A stretch of DNA of 64,000 nt from an uncultured Alphaproteobacteria bacterium. Its GTDB lineage: Bacteria > Pseudomonadota > Alphaproteobacteria > Rs-D84. Positions 8,637 to 18,405 of this stretch are shown piece after piece (position 1 is the first letter of the stretch; the number at the start of each line of letters is the position of its first letter). Below the pieces are notes generated by a model. It had not been told where the DNA came from, did no database searches, and saw only the letters and a program-made list of their open reading frames with translations. The stretch lies in the NCBI GenBank assembly GCA_946623825.1, contig CAMORN010000001.1, positions 80,202 through 144,201 on the forward strand, in the 5' to 3' direction. Made by a program: the position numbers and the translations under genes.

Positions 8637-11600
8637 ATGGCAAAAACTCTGCAAAAAATATTTGGACAGTTGGAAACCAAGGAACAATTTGATGCGTTGC
8701 GTATTTCTATTGCGTCACCAGAAGAAATTTTGTCTTGGTCGCATGGTGAAGTTACAAAACCAGAAACAATCAATTATCATTCCTTGAAACCAGAAGCAGA
8801 CGGTTTGTTCTGTCAAAAGATTTTCGGTCCTGTAAAGGATTATGAATGTGCCTGCGGAAGATATAAACGTATTAAATTCCGTGGTGTTGTTTGTGAACGT
8901 TGTGGTGTAGAAGTTGGTTCTTCTTCCGTTCGTCGTGAACGTATGGGACATATTAAATTGGCTATACCTGTGGCACACACATGGTTCTTGCGCGAAGGTA
9001 AAATTGCAACATTGTTGGATAATTTACCTCAAAAGAAATTGGAACAAGTTATTTCTTACGATGCTTATATCGTTACAGAACCTGCGTTGACAAGTTTGAA
9101 AAAATATCAAGTTATCAGTGAAGATGAATACCAAAATGCGGTTGAAGAATTTGGTGAAGACGCTTTCCATGTTGGTATCGGTGCAGAAGGTATTCGTGAA
9201 ATCATTTCTAAATTGGATATGGGTGATGAAAGAACTCGTTTGCGTGAATTGTTAAATGAAACAAAATCTGACGCAAAACGCAAAGGTATCATCAAACAGT
9301 TAAAATTGGTAGAATCTTTCTTGGAATCTGATACAAAACCAGAATGGATGTTGCCAGATGTTTTGCCTGTGACACCACCTGATATGCGTCCATTGGTTAC
9401 ATTGGATGCGGGTCATGTTGCTGCATCTGATTTGAATGATTTGTATCGTCGTGTTATCATTCGTAACAATCGTTTAAAAAGATTTATGGAAATGCACGCA
9501 CCTGAAATCATCGTTCGTAATGAAAAACGTATGTTACAGGAAGCTGTAGATTCATTGTTTGATAATGAACACAAGGCACGTCCTATGGTTTCACAAAACC
9601 GTCGTCCTTTGAAATCTTTATCAGGCTCTTTGCGTGGTAAATCTGGTCGTTTCCGTATGAATATGTTGGGTAAACGTGTTGATTATTCAGGTCGTAGTGT
9701 TATTACACCTGGACCAACATTACGTATGCATCAGGTTGGTTTGCCAAAAACAATGGCATTGGAATTGTTTAAACCATTTGTTTTCGCAAAATTAATGGCT
9801 GGCGATTATGCTAATACAATTAAAGCAGCCCGTAAAATGGTTGAAAACGGTGATGATAAAGTTTGGGAAATTTTGGAACAAGTTATTTATCAACATCCTG
9901 TGTTGTTAAACCGTGCTCCATCTTTGCACAGATTGTCATTGTTGGCTTTTGAACCAGTTTTGATAGAAGGTAAAGCAATCCGTTTGCACCCATTGGTATG
10001 TAAGGGCTTTAATGCTGACTTTGACGGTGACCAGATGTCTGTTCACGTTCCAATTTCATTGGAAGCTCAACTTGAAGCACGTACATTAATGTTGGCAACA
10101 AACAATGTTTTGTCACCTGCTAATGGTGAACCTATGACAGTTCCATCTCAGGACATGGTTTTGGGTGTTTACTATATCTCTTTGGTAAACGGGGATTGGG
10201 ATGAACAAAAATCTCCAAAATTCTCTGGTATGGACGAAGTTAAATTGGCACTTGAAAACAAGACAATTACATTGCATACACCAATTTATGCCCGTGTAAA
10301 AGGTAAAAAATATGCTACAACAGCGGGTCGTATGATTTTGGGTGAATTATTACCAGAAGGAATGCCTTTTGATTCTGTGAATAAAAAGATGCCTGTTGGC
10401 GAAATCAAAAAATTGTTGGCAAAAACATACGAAGTATGTGGCGACAAAGCTATGATTTTGTTGGCTGACGCTTTGAAAGATACTGGTTTTGAACAGGCTG
10501 TTCGCAGTGGTATTTCAATTGGTTTTGATGATATTGTTATTCCAGAAGAAAAACAAAAATTGATTGAAAAATCTGAAAAAGATGCCGCAGAAATCGAAAA
10601 CCAATATCAAAACGGTTTGATTTCAAGTGGTGAACGTCATAACAAATTGATTGATTTGTGGCAACACACAACTGATGAATTAGGTAATTTGTCATTTGCT
10701 GCATTGGGTAAATCTAATGGCGACAATTGGAATTCTATCTATATGATGGCTGATTCAAAGGCTCGTGGTTCAAAAGCGCAGATTCAACAGTTAGCTGGTA
10801 TGCGTGGTATGATGGCTCGTCCAGACGGTTCTATTATTGAAGTTCCTATTATTTCGAACTTTAAAGAAGGTTTGACCATGTCTGAATACTTTACATCAAC
10901 CCACGGTGCTCGTAAAGGTATGTCGGATACAGCTTTGAAAACTGCAACTGCTGGTTATTTGACACGTCGTTTGGTTGATTTGGCTATCAACAATGTTATT
11001 ACAGAACATGATTGTGGCACACACGAATGTATTACTGCAAAACCTGTATATCAGGGTGCAAATGTAAGCATTCCTTTGGGCGATGTAATCTTGGGCAGAA
11101 CCGCTGCAAAAGATATCGTTGATCCAACCACAAATGAAATCATTGTGAAAGAAGGTGATTTGGTTACAAAAGCAGCAGCTCGCAGAATTAATGATTTGCA
11201 TGATGCTGGTTTGCAAAGCGCAGATGTTCGCAGTGTGTTGACATGTCAAAGTGATGGTTTGTGTGCAAAATGTTATGGTATGGATTTGTCTCGTAACGCA
11301 TTGGTTCACGTTGGCGAACCTGTCGGTTTGATTGCTGGTCAATCCGTTGGTGAACCTGGTACCCAGTTGACATTGCGTACTTTCCATATTGGTGGTATTG
11401 CGGAAGCAGGAACATCTGAATACAGCACACCATCTGCCGGTGATATCGTGTTGAAAGATATCAAAACTGTCGTGAACAGTTTGGGTCAGGTTGTTGTATT
11501 TAACAATGATGGTGAAATTTTGCTTACAAACGGTGATGCAATCGTTCGCAGATGGAAAGCAAAAAAGAATTTAATATTGTCTGTTGCAGACGGTGCCCAT

Positions 11601-12737
11601 GTTGAAAAGGGTATAATCGTTGCTAACGAAGATAATATGAATGCTATCGTTGCTAATGAAGATGGTATTGTTTCCTATAACGATTTGGAAGAAAATGTTT
11701 CTTATCAAGAAGAAGTTGATAACACAACAGGTATTGTTTCTGCAAAAGTTATAGATTGGAAAGGCAAAACTAAAAAATCTTTGAATCCTGCTATCAGATT
11801 GGTTAACAAAGATGGTGAAATTATCAGTTCTGGCAAAAAGAAAGCAGAATATTTGTTGCCAACATTTGCAACAATTATCGTTAAAAACGGTGATGAAGTA
11901 AAAGCAGGGGATGTGTTAGCACGTGTACCTGTTCAGACAACAAAGGCGGGCGATATTACAGGTGGTTTGCCACGTGTAGAAGAATTATTAGAAGTTCGTC
12001 GTCCTGCTAATCCTGCTACTTTGGCTGATAAAGAAGGTACAATTGAATTAGAAGATGCAAAATCTAAGACAATTATCCGTATTGAACCAGATGATGGCAG
12101 CCAGCCTGTTGAATATGCTGTACCAAAAGGAACAAATATCTTAGTTCGTTCTGGCGACCATGTTAACAAAGCTGATAAATTGGTAGAAGGTGAAGAAGTT
12201 CCACAAGATATCTTGAGAATCTTGGGACAAAAAGAATTGGCCCAATTTATGGTTGAAAAAGTACAACAGGTTTATCGTTTGCAGGGTGTGTCCATCAACG
12301 ACAAACATATTGAAATTTTGATACGTGAAATGACTCGTCGTGTTGAAATCAGTAATCCAGGTGATACTGCATTTATCAGTGGCGCAGTTGTTGATCGTGT
12401 TGATTTTGAAGAAGAAAATGAACGCGTAAGAAAATCTGGTGGTCGTGTCGCAGAAGCCTCTCAAGTTTTGGTTGGTTTGACACGTGCATCTTTGACATCT
12501 CGTTCATTTATATCTAATGCTTCGTTCCAACAAACAACAAAAGTTTTGGTTGACGCAGCAATCAGTGGTTCAACAGATAGATTGTTGGGTGTAAATGAAA
12601 ACTTGATTGTTGGTCGTTTGATACCAATTGGAACAGGTGCATATGTTCGTCGTGTTCGTGAAATTGCCAAAGAAGAAGAAAAAGCTGATAAATTGGCACG
12701 CGAAGGTGGCGAAAAACAACAACTGTTGGATGTTTAA
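8637..12737 (+). CDS. rpoC: DNA-directed RNA polymerase subunit beta'
   Basis: 1366 aa, full length. The N-terminal zinc site (CACGRYKRIKFRGVVCERCG) starts near residue 70. The catalytic Mg-binding loop NADFDGDQM is near residues 458-466. The second zinc site uses Cys residues from CGTHEC and CQSDGLCAKCYG (about 790-880). The trigger-loop region is followed by a conventional C-terminal jaw and the end segment that binds omega. The last gene of the rpl-rpo block. Confidence 0.99.
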   Translation: MAKTLQKIFGQLETKEQFDALRISIASPEEILSWSHGEVTKPETINYHSLKPEADGLFCQKIFGPVKDYECACGRYKRIKFRGVVCERCGVEVGSSSVRRERMGHIKLAIPVAHTWFLREGKIATLLDNLPQKKLEQVISYDAYIVTEPALTSLKKYQVISEDEYQNAVEEFGEDAFHVGIGAEGIREIISKLDMGDERTRLRELLNETKSDAKRKGIIKQLKLVESFLESDTKPEWMLPDVLPVTPPDMRPLVTLDAGHVAASDLNDLYRRVIIRNNRLKRFMEMHAPEIIVRNEKRMLQEAVDSLFDNEHKARPMVSQNRRPLKSLSGSLRGKSGRFRMNMLGKRVDYSGRSVITPGPTLRMHQVGLPKTMALELFKPFVFAKLMAGDYANTIKAARKMVENGDDKVWEILEQVIYQHPVLLNRAPSLHRLSLLAFEPVLIEGKAIRLHPLVCKGFNADFDGDQMSVHVPISLEAQLEARTLMLATNNVLSPANGEPMTVPSQDMVLGVYYISLVNGDWDEQKSPKFSGMDEVKLALENKTITLHTPIYARVKGKKYATTAGRMILGELLPEGMPFDSVNKKMPVGEIKKLLAKTYEVCGDKAMILLADALKDTGFEQAVRSGISIGFDDIVIPEEKQKLIEKSEKDAAEIENQYQNGLISSGERHNKLIDLWQHTTDELGNLSFAALGKSNGDNWNSIYMMADSKARGSKAQIQQLAGMRGMMARPDGSIIEVPIISNFKEGLTMSEYFTSTHGARKGMSDTALKTATAGYLTRRLVDLAINNVITEHDCGTHECITAKPVYQGANVSIPLGDVILGRTAAKDIVDPTTNEIIVKEGDLVTKAAARRINDLHDAGLQSADVRSVLTCQSDGLCAKCYGMDLSRNALVHVGEPVGLIAGQSVGEPGTQLTLRTFHIGGIAEAGTSEYSTPSAGDIVLKDIKTVVNSLGQVVVFNNDGEILLTNGDAIVRRWKAKKNLILSVADGAHVEKGIIVANEDNMNAIVANEDGIVSYNDLEENVSYQEEVDNTTGIVSAKVIDWKGKTKKSLNPAIRLVNKDGEIISSGKKKAEYLLPTFATIIVKNGDEVKAGDVLARVPVQTTKAGDITGGLPRVEELLEVRRPANPATLADKEGTIELEDAKSKTIIRIEPDDGSQPVEYAVPKGTNILVRSGDHVNKADKLVEGEEVPQDILRILGQKELAQFMVEKVQQVYRLQGVSINDKHIEILIREMTRRVEISNPGDTAFISGAVVDRVDFEEENERVRKSGGRVAEASQVLVGLTRASLTSRSFISNASFQQTTKVLVDAAISGSTDRLLGVNENLIVGRLIPIGTGAYVRRVREIAKEEEKADKLAREGGEKQQLLDV

Positions 12738-12749
12738 TAACAAATAAAT

Positions 12750-12789
12750 AAATGCCTGGAATTTGGTTCTTTCCAGAATTCAGGCATTT
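12750..12789 (+). terminator. Rho-independent terminator after rpoC
   Basis: AAATGCCTGGAATT pairs with AATTCAGGCATTT (one bulged G) around a 13-base loop. The trailing sequence is only moderately T-rich, so it may be leaky towards rpmF. Confidence 0.65.
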
Positions 12790-12874
12790 ATCATGGTTTT
12801 AATATATTATTTTTTTACTTGCAAAAGGGTAATAATTTAATAGAATTATGAACTGTAAATAAAAGGAATATAAA

Positions 12875-13024
12875 ATGGCAACACCAAAAAGTAAAACAAG
12901 TAAAGCACGTTCAGCACAACGTCGTTCACATGATGCTTTGTCTGTAATGCCTGTATCTGTATGCAAAAAATGTGGTGAAAAGAAACGTCCTCATCATGTT
13001 TGCCCTGCATGTGGTTCAAAATAA
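12875..13024 (+). CDS. rpmF: 50S ribosomal protein L32
   Basis: 49 aa: starts MATPKSKTSKARSAQRRSHD, the usual L32 N-terminus, and has the zinc-binding pairs CKKC (30-33) and CPAC (43-46), so it is the zinc-requiring form. AAAGGA lies before the ATG. It precedes plsX, the rpmF-plsX pairing conserved in many bacteria that joins ribosome and phospholipid synthesis. Confidence 0.97.
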   Translation: MATPKSKTSKARSAQRRSHDALSVMPVSVCKKCGEKKRPHHVCPACGSK

Positions 13025-13050
13025 AACTTGTGTAAAATAAAAGGAAATTA

Positions 13051-13083
13051 AAGGGCAGGGAAAACACCCTTGGCCCTTTTTTT
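13051..13083 (+). terminator. Intrinsic terminator or attenuator between rpmF and plsX
   Basis: AGGGC-AGGG pairs with CCCT-(TG)-GCCCT around AAAACA and is followed by TTTTTTT. It ends only nine bases before the plsX ATG, so plsX is either read through this structure or is transcribed from a promoter inside rpmF. Confidence 0.8.
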
Positions 13084-13091
13084 ATATCAAA

Positions 13092-14165
13092 ATGTCAGAA
13101 AATAAAAAAATTATCTCAGTAGATGCAATGGGTGGTGATCATGCGCCCCATGCTGTGTTGGGTGGAATTAATCAGTTTCTTTATCAATATGGTGAAGATT
13201 CTGTGTTTTTTCGTGTTTTTGGTAATGAAAGAATATTGCGTAAATTGTTAAAGAAATTTCCACGTGTTGCACGTAATTGCGAAATTATCCATGCAAACGA
13301 GGTTATTTCCGGTTCAGACAAGGTTCGTGATGTTATTCGTCATGCACAAGATACATCTATGTATATGGCAATAAAAGATGTCAGGGAAGGTAATTCTTCT
13401 GCGGTGGTGTCTGCGGGTAATACTGGGGTTTTGATGGCTTTGTCAAAATTGGCATTAAAAACAGTTGATGGTATTTCAAGACCTGCGATAACAACTATGT
13501 TGCCATCTGGTAATGGTGATACACGTGTTGTTGGGCTTGATTTGGGTGCAAATGTTCAATGTGATGAAGAAATTTTATTTGATTTTTCTATCTTGGGCAG
13601 TGTGTATGCCGAAATTATCGGTAATATGGAAAGACCAAAGGTTGGTATATTAAACATTGGTGAAGAAGAAACCAAGGGCAGCGAAACACTGCAACGTTTA
13701 AATAAAATATTAATCGAACATAAAGAAGAATTGCCATATGAATACATTGGTTTTGTAGAAGGAAACGATGTGACTGCTGGAAATGTTCAAGTTGTCGTCA
13801 CAGATGGCTTTACAGGCAATGTTATGTTAAAAACGGTAGAAGGAACCGCAAAAATGATTTCACGCATTGTAAAGGCAAATTATAAGCGTTCTTTCTTGGC
13901 TATATTGGGAACATTCTTTTTAATTCATTTGTTTAAGAGATTAAAAAATAAAATAGACCCACGTTCATATGCGGGTGCTGTGTTTTTGGGGTTAAATGGT
14001 TTCTCGATAAAAACACACGGGAATTCTGATGCGCTGTCTTGGACACATGCGCTGGAATATGCTGTGAATTTATCTAAATCAGATTTCTATGGCAAAATTC
14101 GTGAAAGAACAAATTCTTTATCGAATATAAAACAAGAAATCAAGAACACAGAATCAGCAGATTAA
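13092..14165 (+). CDS. plsX: Phosphate acyltransferase PlsX
   Basis: 357 aa. PlsX makes acyl-phosphate from acyl-ACP for the PlsY route to lysophosphatidic acid. Motifs: ISVDAMGGDHAP at the start, VVSAGNTGVLMALSKL, and GFTGNVMLKTVEGTAK. The ATG lies right after a terminator T-tract (TTTTTTATATCAAA) and has no visible ribosome site, which is unusual here. fabH, which often follows plsX, is absent; a terminator follows instead. Confidence 0.95.
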   Translation: MSENKKIISVDAMGGDHAPHAVLGGINQFLYQYGEDSVFFRVFGNERILRKLLKKFPRVARNCEIIHANEVISGSDKVRDVIRHAQDTSMYMAIKDVREGNSSAVVSAGNTGVLMALSKLALKTVDGISRPAITTMLPSGNGDTRVVGLDLGANVQCDEEILFDFSILGSVYAEIIGNMERPKVGILNIGEEETKGSETLQRLNKILIEHKEELPYEYIGFVEGNDVTAGNVQVVVTDGFTGNVMLKTVEGTAKMISRIVKANYKRSFLAILGTFFLIHLFKRLKNKIDPRSYAGAVFLGLNGFSIKTHGNSDALSWTHALEYAVNLSKSDFYGKIRERTNSLSNIKQEIKNTESAD

Positions 14166-14179
14166 AATATATATAAACA

Positions 14180-14206
14180 AAAAAACGGGCTTGTTCCCGT
14201 TTTTTT
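14180..14206 (+). terminator. Terminator of plsX
   Basis: AAAAACGGG-CTTGTT-CCCGTTTTTTT, a short strong hairpin flanked by A and T runs. Confidence 0.85.
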
Positions 14207-14229
14207 AATTATTATTGATGTTTATATCT

Positions 14230-14258
14230 AAAAAAATAAAACCACCGTTTCCGGTGGC
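14230..14258 (-). terminator. Terminator of the large secreted protein gene
   Basis: On the minus strand GCCACCG-GAAA-CGGTGG is followed by TTTTATTTTTT, directly after the stop of the gene that ends at 14266. Confidence 0.85.
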
Positions 14259-14265
14259 TTTATTA

Positions 14266-16737
14266 TTATTGTGATACTGGTACACAGAATAATGTTGGTG
14301 TGCCGTCTTCATCTTCGTCGTATTCAACACCACGATATCCTGTTGGACAATGACAAGATGTGACCTGACCACCTTCTGATTCTGTTGGAACAGCGGATGG
14401 GTATGCATCGCCTGCACCCACTGTAGGATAACCATCTGCATCCAATTTCTTTACTTGTGCAGTTGTACATTTTTTACAAGAAATTACACCATCATTATCA
14501 TTCAAATATTCGTTTGCGTTGCAGACCTGTAACATACTTGCAACCCAATCTGACATAGAACGCAATGTTAATGTTGAATTATCTTTTGGCATATATCCAC
14601 CAACAGACATACATGTTGATATATCAGCACGGCAAGCATTTACAGCAGTTGCAGAAGCTGTTGATTGTGGATTTGTTTCATCATACCCATTTGTGGACAA
14701 ACATGATGATACATCGCTGCGGCAATCTTCTGCATAATCTGCCAAGATAGAATCTTGTTGTAATTTAATCTTGGTCAATGCAGCAGCCAAATATTGACGG
14801 ATAACTTCGTTATCTGGTTGGTATTTGTCGCTTTTATAAGTATAATTCTGGCATTGTTTCATAACAGATGCGCACATACCATGAACTTTGTTATTGTCGC
14901 TGGAATCTATATAACCAATTTTGCGCAACAAATATACAGCAATGTCATCTGTTGATGATGTTGATGCATAATTATTAGATTTTGACCAATATTTTGTCAA
15001 AACAGAATCTATATAAGAATTAAGATTTTCAGATTTGCCACGACCCCATGGATTCAATATGTTTTGATCAGAAGAGCTAGCAAGTGCAGGCCCGTTGGTT
15101 GTTGTATAATTCCATACAGAATATAAATTATACATACCATGTGATGTCCAACCATTCAAATCTACTGATACAGAACTGCTGGCTTCTGAATCTTCTTCAT
15201 CACCACCTTGAGGTGAACCAATTGGTGTTGTGTTAACAACAGAACCACCGGAAACACCAGGTGTTCCACCTTTTACGAGTTCGCCATTAGCAAGATATTT
15301 ACCAGTTGGGTCCAAACATAATTCATAATCTGAACCACATACATATTCATCTTGCATACAAGAATCTATTGCAGCAACACAACCACGAACATCATAAGTG
15401 TTCTTGCTTTGTGCCAAAACAAGACGTGCCTGTTTCAAGATGGTTGTTGCATTTGAAACATTTTGTCTCATTTCAGAATTTGCATCATTTAAACTGCGTT
15501 CATATGCGATACATTGTTTATCAATTTCCAAATCATATGAATTTGTTATAACATTAGCGTCAATTCCCTGAGATACACAAGAATTCAACACAGCTGTTTT
15601 ACAACGATTTGTAGCTGTTTTATATAATTGTTCGCCACGTTGGTTAGAAACGCTGGATGTGTTTGAATTGTTACCAAGGAATGCGTTTATATTAAATCCA
15701 CCTTCTGTATCAAAATTGAATAATCCAGACGCGTCCATAGAAACGCCAGAATCATAAGAAGATGATCTTGGTGAAGATGCTTCAATGATGCTTTTCTTGA
15801 TTTTTTCAAGGCTGTTCTGCAAATCAGAAGAATCGTTTCTTCTTTTGTTCATTGTTTGTTCAGCAATTGTTTCATCAAACAAAGAATTGATTTGATCTGC
15901 GCTTAAACCAATGTATTTGATTTCTTGAACAACTTTTTGGAAGTTTTCAGTAGCATCTGCCAAGGCTTGTTCTACTCTTTCATAATTTTTTATGTTTTTA
16001 GAGCAAGAGCATCTGCCCTGATTATCATCCAATACATTACAATAATTATCCATACATGCAGCATATTGAGCCTTGCAATAATCGGTCAATTCTGCAATTG
16101 CAGTCAAATTAGATGTTGTTGTTGAAATGTCTTCTTCGGTGATAACTGGTGCTGCTACAGATACACTTGCCAAGCCGGTTGACATACGTGCGGTTGCACG
16201 ACGGTTGCTGGCTGCGCGGGCGCTGCCAGTTGAATTATATGTTTTGTTTGTATCGTCTATATATGCAGCGGTTGCACCGTTGTTCTTTAAAGCACCCATT
16301 GCTGTACCAGTTACGCTTGCGCGTGCGGTTACAGCCTTTGGTGTAGTTGTACGGGAAGAACGAGATGTAACATTTGAATTACGCGATACAGATGCACGAG
16401 AAACAACATTTGATGGACGTGCAGTCGCGCGTGAAACAGTTGTGCGTGCAGTTGTTGCACGGGAAGATGAAGCCATCGCACGTGAAGATGCGCCAGAACG
16501 CTGTGATGTTTGGTTCCCAGCAGCAGATATAGCACGTGATGTGGATCTATTTATTGTTGTACGTTGTGCAACATTTTTTGGTGCTGCGACTTCTTTTGCT
16601 TGTGCTTCTTCGGCCTCATCAGCGGCATCAAGCATTTCATCTGTATATTCGACGATTTCGTCATAGTACACAGGTGCAACCTCTGCAAAAGCAGGTAATA
16701 CAAGCAAACTACTTAATACAGTAATAAATCTTTTCAT
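14266..16737 (-). CDS. Large secreted Ser/Thr/Arg/Ala-rich, cysteine-containing protein of unknown function
   Basis: 823 aa, not recognised. A signal peptide (MKRFITVLSSLLVLPAFA) is followed by an acidic stretch (about 20-50). Then come about 150 residues of low complexity built from Ser, Thr, Arg, Ala and Val in SRAT/TRAS-like repeats. A cysteine-containing segment (YCKAQYAACMDNYCNVLDD near 215) leads into helical regions and further Cys pairs (CVAAIDSCMQDEYVCGSDYELC). The C-terminal part ends with close-spaced Cys (CKKC, SCHCPTGYRG) that look EGF-like. Disulfide-stabilised and exported, it is a candidate surface or adhesin-like protein. It lies 70 bases downstream of mraZ on the same strand. 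Confidence 0.75.
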   Translation of the reverse strand: MKRFITVLSSLLVLPAFAEVAPVYYDEIVEYTDEMLDAADEAEEAQAKEVAAPKNVAQRTTINRSTSRAISAAGNQTSQRSGASSRAMASSSRATTARTTVSRATARPSNVVSRASVSRNSNVTSRSSRTTTPKAVTARASVTGTAMGALKNNGATAAYIDDTNKTYNSTGSARAASNRRATARMSTGLASVSVAAPVITEEDISTTTSNLTAIAELTDYCKAQYAACMDNYCNVLDDNQGRCSCSKNIKNYERVEQALADATENFQKVVQEIKYIGLSADQINSLFDETIAEQTMNKRRNDSSDLQNSLEKIKKSIIEASSPRSSSYDSGVSMDASGLFNFDTEGGFNINAFLGNNSNTSSVSNQRGEQLYKTATNRCKTAVLNSCVSQGIDANVITNSYDLEIDKQCIAYERSLNDANSEMRQNVSNATTILKQARLVLAQSKNTYDVRGCVAAIDSCMQDEYVCGSDYELCLDPTGKYLANGELVKGGTPGVSGGSVVNTTPIGSPQGGDEEDSEASSSVSVDLNGWTSHGMYNLYSVWNYTTTNGPALASSSDQNILNPWGRGKSENLNSYIDSVLTKYWSKSNNYASTSSTDDIAVYLLRKIGYIDSSDNNKVHGMCASVMKQCQNYTYKSDKYQPDNEVIRQYLAAALTKIKLQQDSILADYAEDCRSDVSSCLSTNGYDETNPQSTASATAVNACRADISTCMSVGGYMPKDNSTLTLRSMSDWVASMLQVCNANEYLNDNDGVISCKKCTTAQVKKLDADGYPTVGAGDAYPSAVPTESEGGQVTSCHCPTGYRGVEYDEDEDGTPTLFCVPVSQ

Positions 16738-16807
16738 GATATTTTCATCCTTCCTTATGAAACAATTTTATCATATAGCAAGGACTTTTACAATAAAAAA
16801 AAGCAGA

Positions 16808-17257
16808 TTAATTATTGATTTTTATGCTTGGACGATTTTTTTGCAATTTAGATAAAGATTTTTCTTGGGTTAATGCGAAATCAGATGGATTCCATATTTG
16901 AAAACTGTTGCCACGACCAACAAATAAAGCAGTGTCTGTTATGTTTGCGTGCTTTAATAAATCTTCTGGAATAATTATACGTCCGGTTACATCAAATTGC
17001 AATGGACGGGCGTCTGCAAAAACAAGTGCGGATAAATCGTCAAGTTCACCATCAAACATTTCCATTTGATCGGTTGCGTTTGCAATTTTTTCCATGCGGG
17101 ACATAGAAACACCCTCAATACAATTATGGGTAAAAGAACGATATAAAACAACGCCAGAAAAATTTTCGTTATTCAATGAAGAACGAAAAGCAGCAGGTAC
17201 AGAAATACGTCCCTTTGTATCCAAACGATTTTCATAACAAGAAAGAAATAAACCCAT
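16808..17257 (-). CDS. mraZ: Transcriptional regulator MraZ
   Basis: 149 aa with the two AbrB-like repeats typical of MraZ: DTKGRISVPAAFR near residue 13 and DVTGRIIIPEDLL near residue 88. MraZ is a DNA-binding ring that usually heads the division and cell-wall (dcw) cluster and controls it. Here rsmH and ftsL do not follow; the neighbour is a secreted protein. The gene is therefore detached from the dcw cluster in this genome. GGGA precedes the ATG. No clear MraZ-box array is visible upstream. Confidence 0.95.
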   Translation of the reverse strand: MGLFLSCYENRLDTKGRISVPAAFRSSLNNENFSGVVLYRSFTHNCIEGVSMSRMEKIANATDQMEMFDGELDDLSALVFADARPLQFDVTGRIIIPEDLLKHANITDTALFVGRGNSFQIWNPSDFALTQEKSLSKLQKNRPSIKINN

Positions 17258-17423
17258 CTTTATTCCCTATAATTTTATTACTGCTTTAGGTTCTTCATTT
17301 TGGAATCTAGCACTTTGTTTTATGGTTGTCAATGACAACTTATAATTATTTTATGGGATTTTATGGTTTTATAAGTAAAATCTGCGATTTTTAAAATAAA
17401 ATGAAAATAAATAAATTTTGTGC

Positions 17424-17453
17424 TTGACGAACGAATCGTTTTTGTTCTAAGAT
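17424..17453 (+). promoter_or_regulatory. Probable promoter of the 109-aa hypothetical gene
   Basis: -35 TTGACG (17424-17429), 18-bp spacer, -10 TAAGAT (17448-17453). The remaining leader to 17628 is about 170 bases, A-rich, and contains the repeat GCAGAAATCTG twice (17489-17515). Otherwise nothing is recognised in the 17258-17628 gap. Confidence 0.5.
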
Positions 17454-17628
17454 GTTTGTATAGACAAGGAGAAAGTTAAACGAAACCGGCAGAAATCTGA
17501 AGAAAAGCAGAAATCTGGCGAAAAAATAAAAACCGAAAAAATCATAAATAAAAATTTGTAAATACAATCGTAAATACAAAAATAAAATGATTTTTTCTAC
17601 AAACAACAATGAAAGGGGGGATAACCAC

Positions 17629-17958
17629 ATGCCAAAAAATATAAAAGAAATTATGATTGCCCTGAACAAAGTATTAACAACAACAGTATGGGTGAACGCA
17701 GATAGACAAATCATTTCTTTAAGCGATGAATTGCATATTGGAAACAATAATGCACCACGTTCTATTGAAGATTTATCTCGTGCTGCTTTGATTGGTGCTT
17801 ATGTTTCATTGCAAATCAGAACAGATAATTTTGATGTGGCTGCCGAATCATTGGAAACATCTAAACTTGCACTGCGTGTAAAAGAAATGGTGTTTTCAGA
17901 AGCTAAAAAGATTATGGATTCGGGCGAAGTGAAAGAATCAGATCGCATAGCTGCATAA
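17629..17958 (+). CDS. Hypothetical 109-aa protein
   Basis: Not recognised. The ATG at 17629 follows a very strong GAAAGGGGGG ribosome site, better than the upstream in-frame ATG at 17587. The protein is soluble and mixed alpha/beta, with a likely helical C-terminal half (AAESLETSKLALRVKEMVFS). It has its own promoter and terminator, so it is a monocistronic, probably well expressed gene. Confidence 0.75.
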   Translation: MPKNIKEIMIALNKVLTTTVWVNADRQIISLSDELHIGNNNAPRSIEDLSRAALIGAYVSLQIRTDNFDVAAESLETSKLALRVKEMVFSEAKKIMDSGEVKESDRIAA

Positions 17959-17987
17959 CACAGTTTCCGTATATCGGAAGGAAGGGA

Positions 17988-18021
17988 GTCCCGCCACAGT
18001 AAAATGTGGCGGACTTTTTTT
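17988..18021 (+). terminator. Terminator of the 109-aa gene
   Basis: GTCCCGCCACA-GTAAAA-TGTGGCGGAC followed by TTTTTTT. The T-tract touches the stop codon of the convergent acetyltransferase-like gene. Confidence 0.9.
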
Positions 18022-18325
18022 ATCTGCCGTTGTTTAATAATCTGACATCATCAAATTCGGGGTGGTTTTTGAATATGTTTGATATATATGGACATATAGA
18101 CATTACTTTGCGGTGTTGTTCGCGTGCCATTTGTATTATTTGTTGAAGCATATTTAATTCAATATCTGAATCTTTGTATGATGGGTCTATTTCTGATTCT
18201 GAAATCATTATTTTATCTGTTCCAATTTTTACGAAAAATATACTGCCAACAGATTTGCCATCACATATTGCATAAATACGACAATCGTTATCTGAAATTT
18301 CGAAAGTAATATTGTTGATTGTCAT
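18020..18325 (-). CDS. Small GNAT-like N-acetyltransferase domain protein (YjdJ type)
   Basis: 101 aa. The segment AREQHRKVMSICPYISNIFKNHPEF matches the core of the compact acetyltransferase family exemplified by YjdJ and At1g77540, where a helix with basic residues binds CoA and a CxY/CPY motif precedes FxxxHPE. The substrate is unknown. Monocistronic; its 3' end abuts the convergent terminator. Confidence 0.75.
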   Translation of the reverse strand: MTINNITFEISDNDCRIYAICDGKSVGSIFFVKIGTDKIMISESEIDPSYKDSDIELNMLQQIIQMAREQHRKVMSICPYISNIFKNHPEFDDVRLLNNGR

Positions 18326-18405
18326 ATAAAAAAATCCTTTGGCTTGTTGTTAAAATTTACTATACCAAAGGATTTATTTTTGACTATAAGATTGATTTCT
18401 TTTGA

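Noticed and set aside
16127-16666. A 179-codon plus-strand frame opposite the 823-aa secreted protein
   Set aside because: It is the shadow of the Ser/Thr/Arg/Ala-rich repeat region, has no ribosome site, and the minus-strand frame has a signal peptide and terminator.
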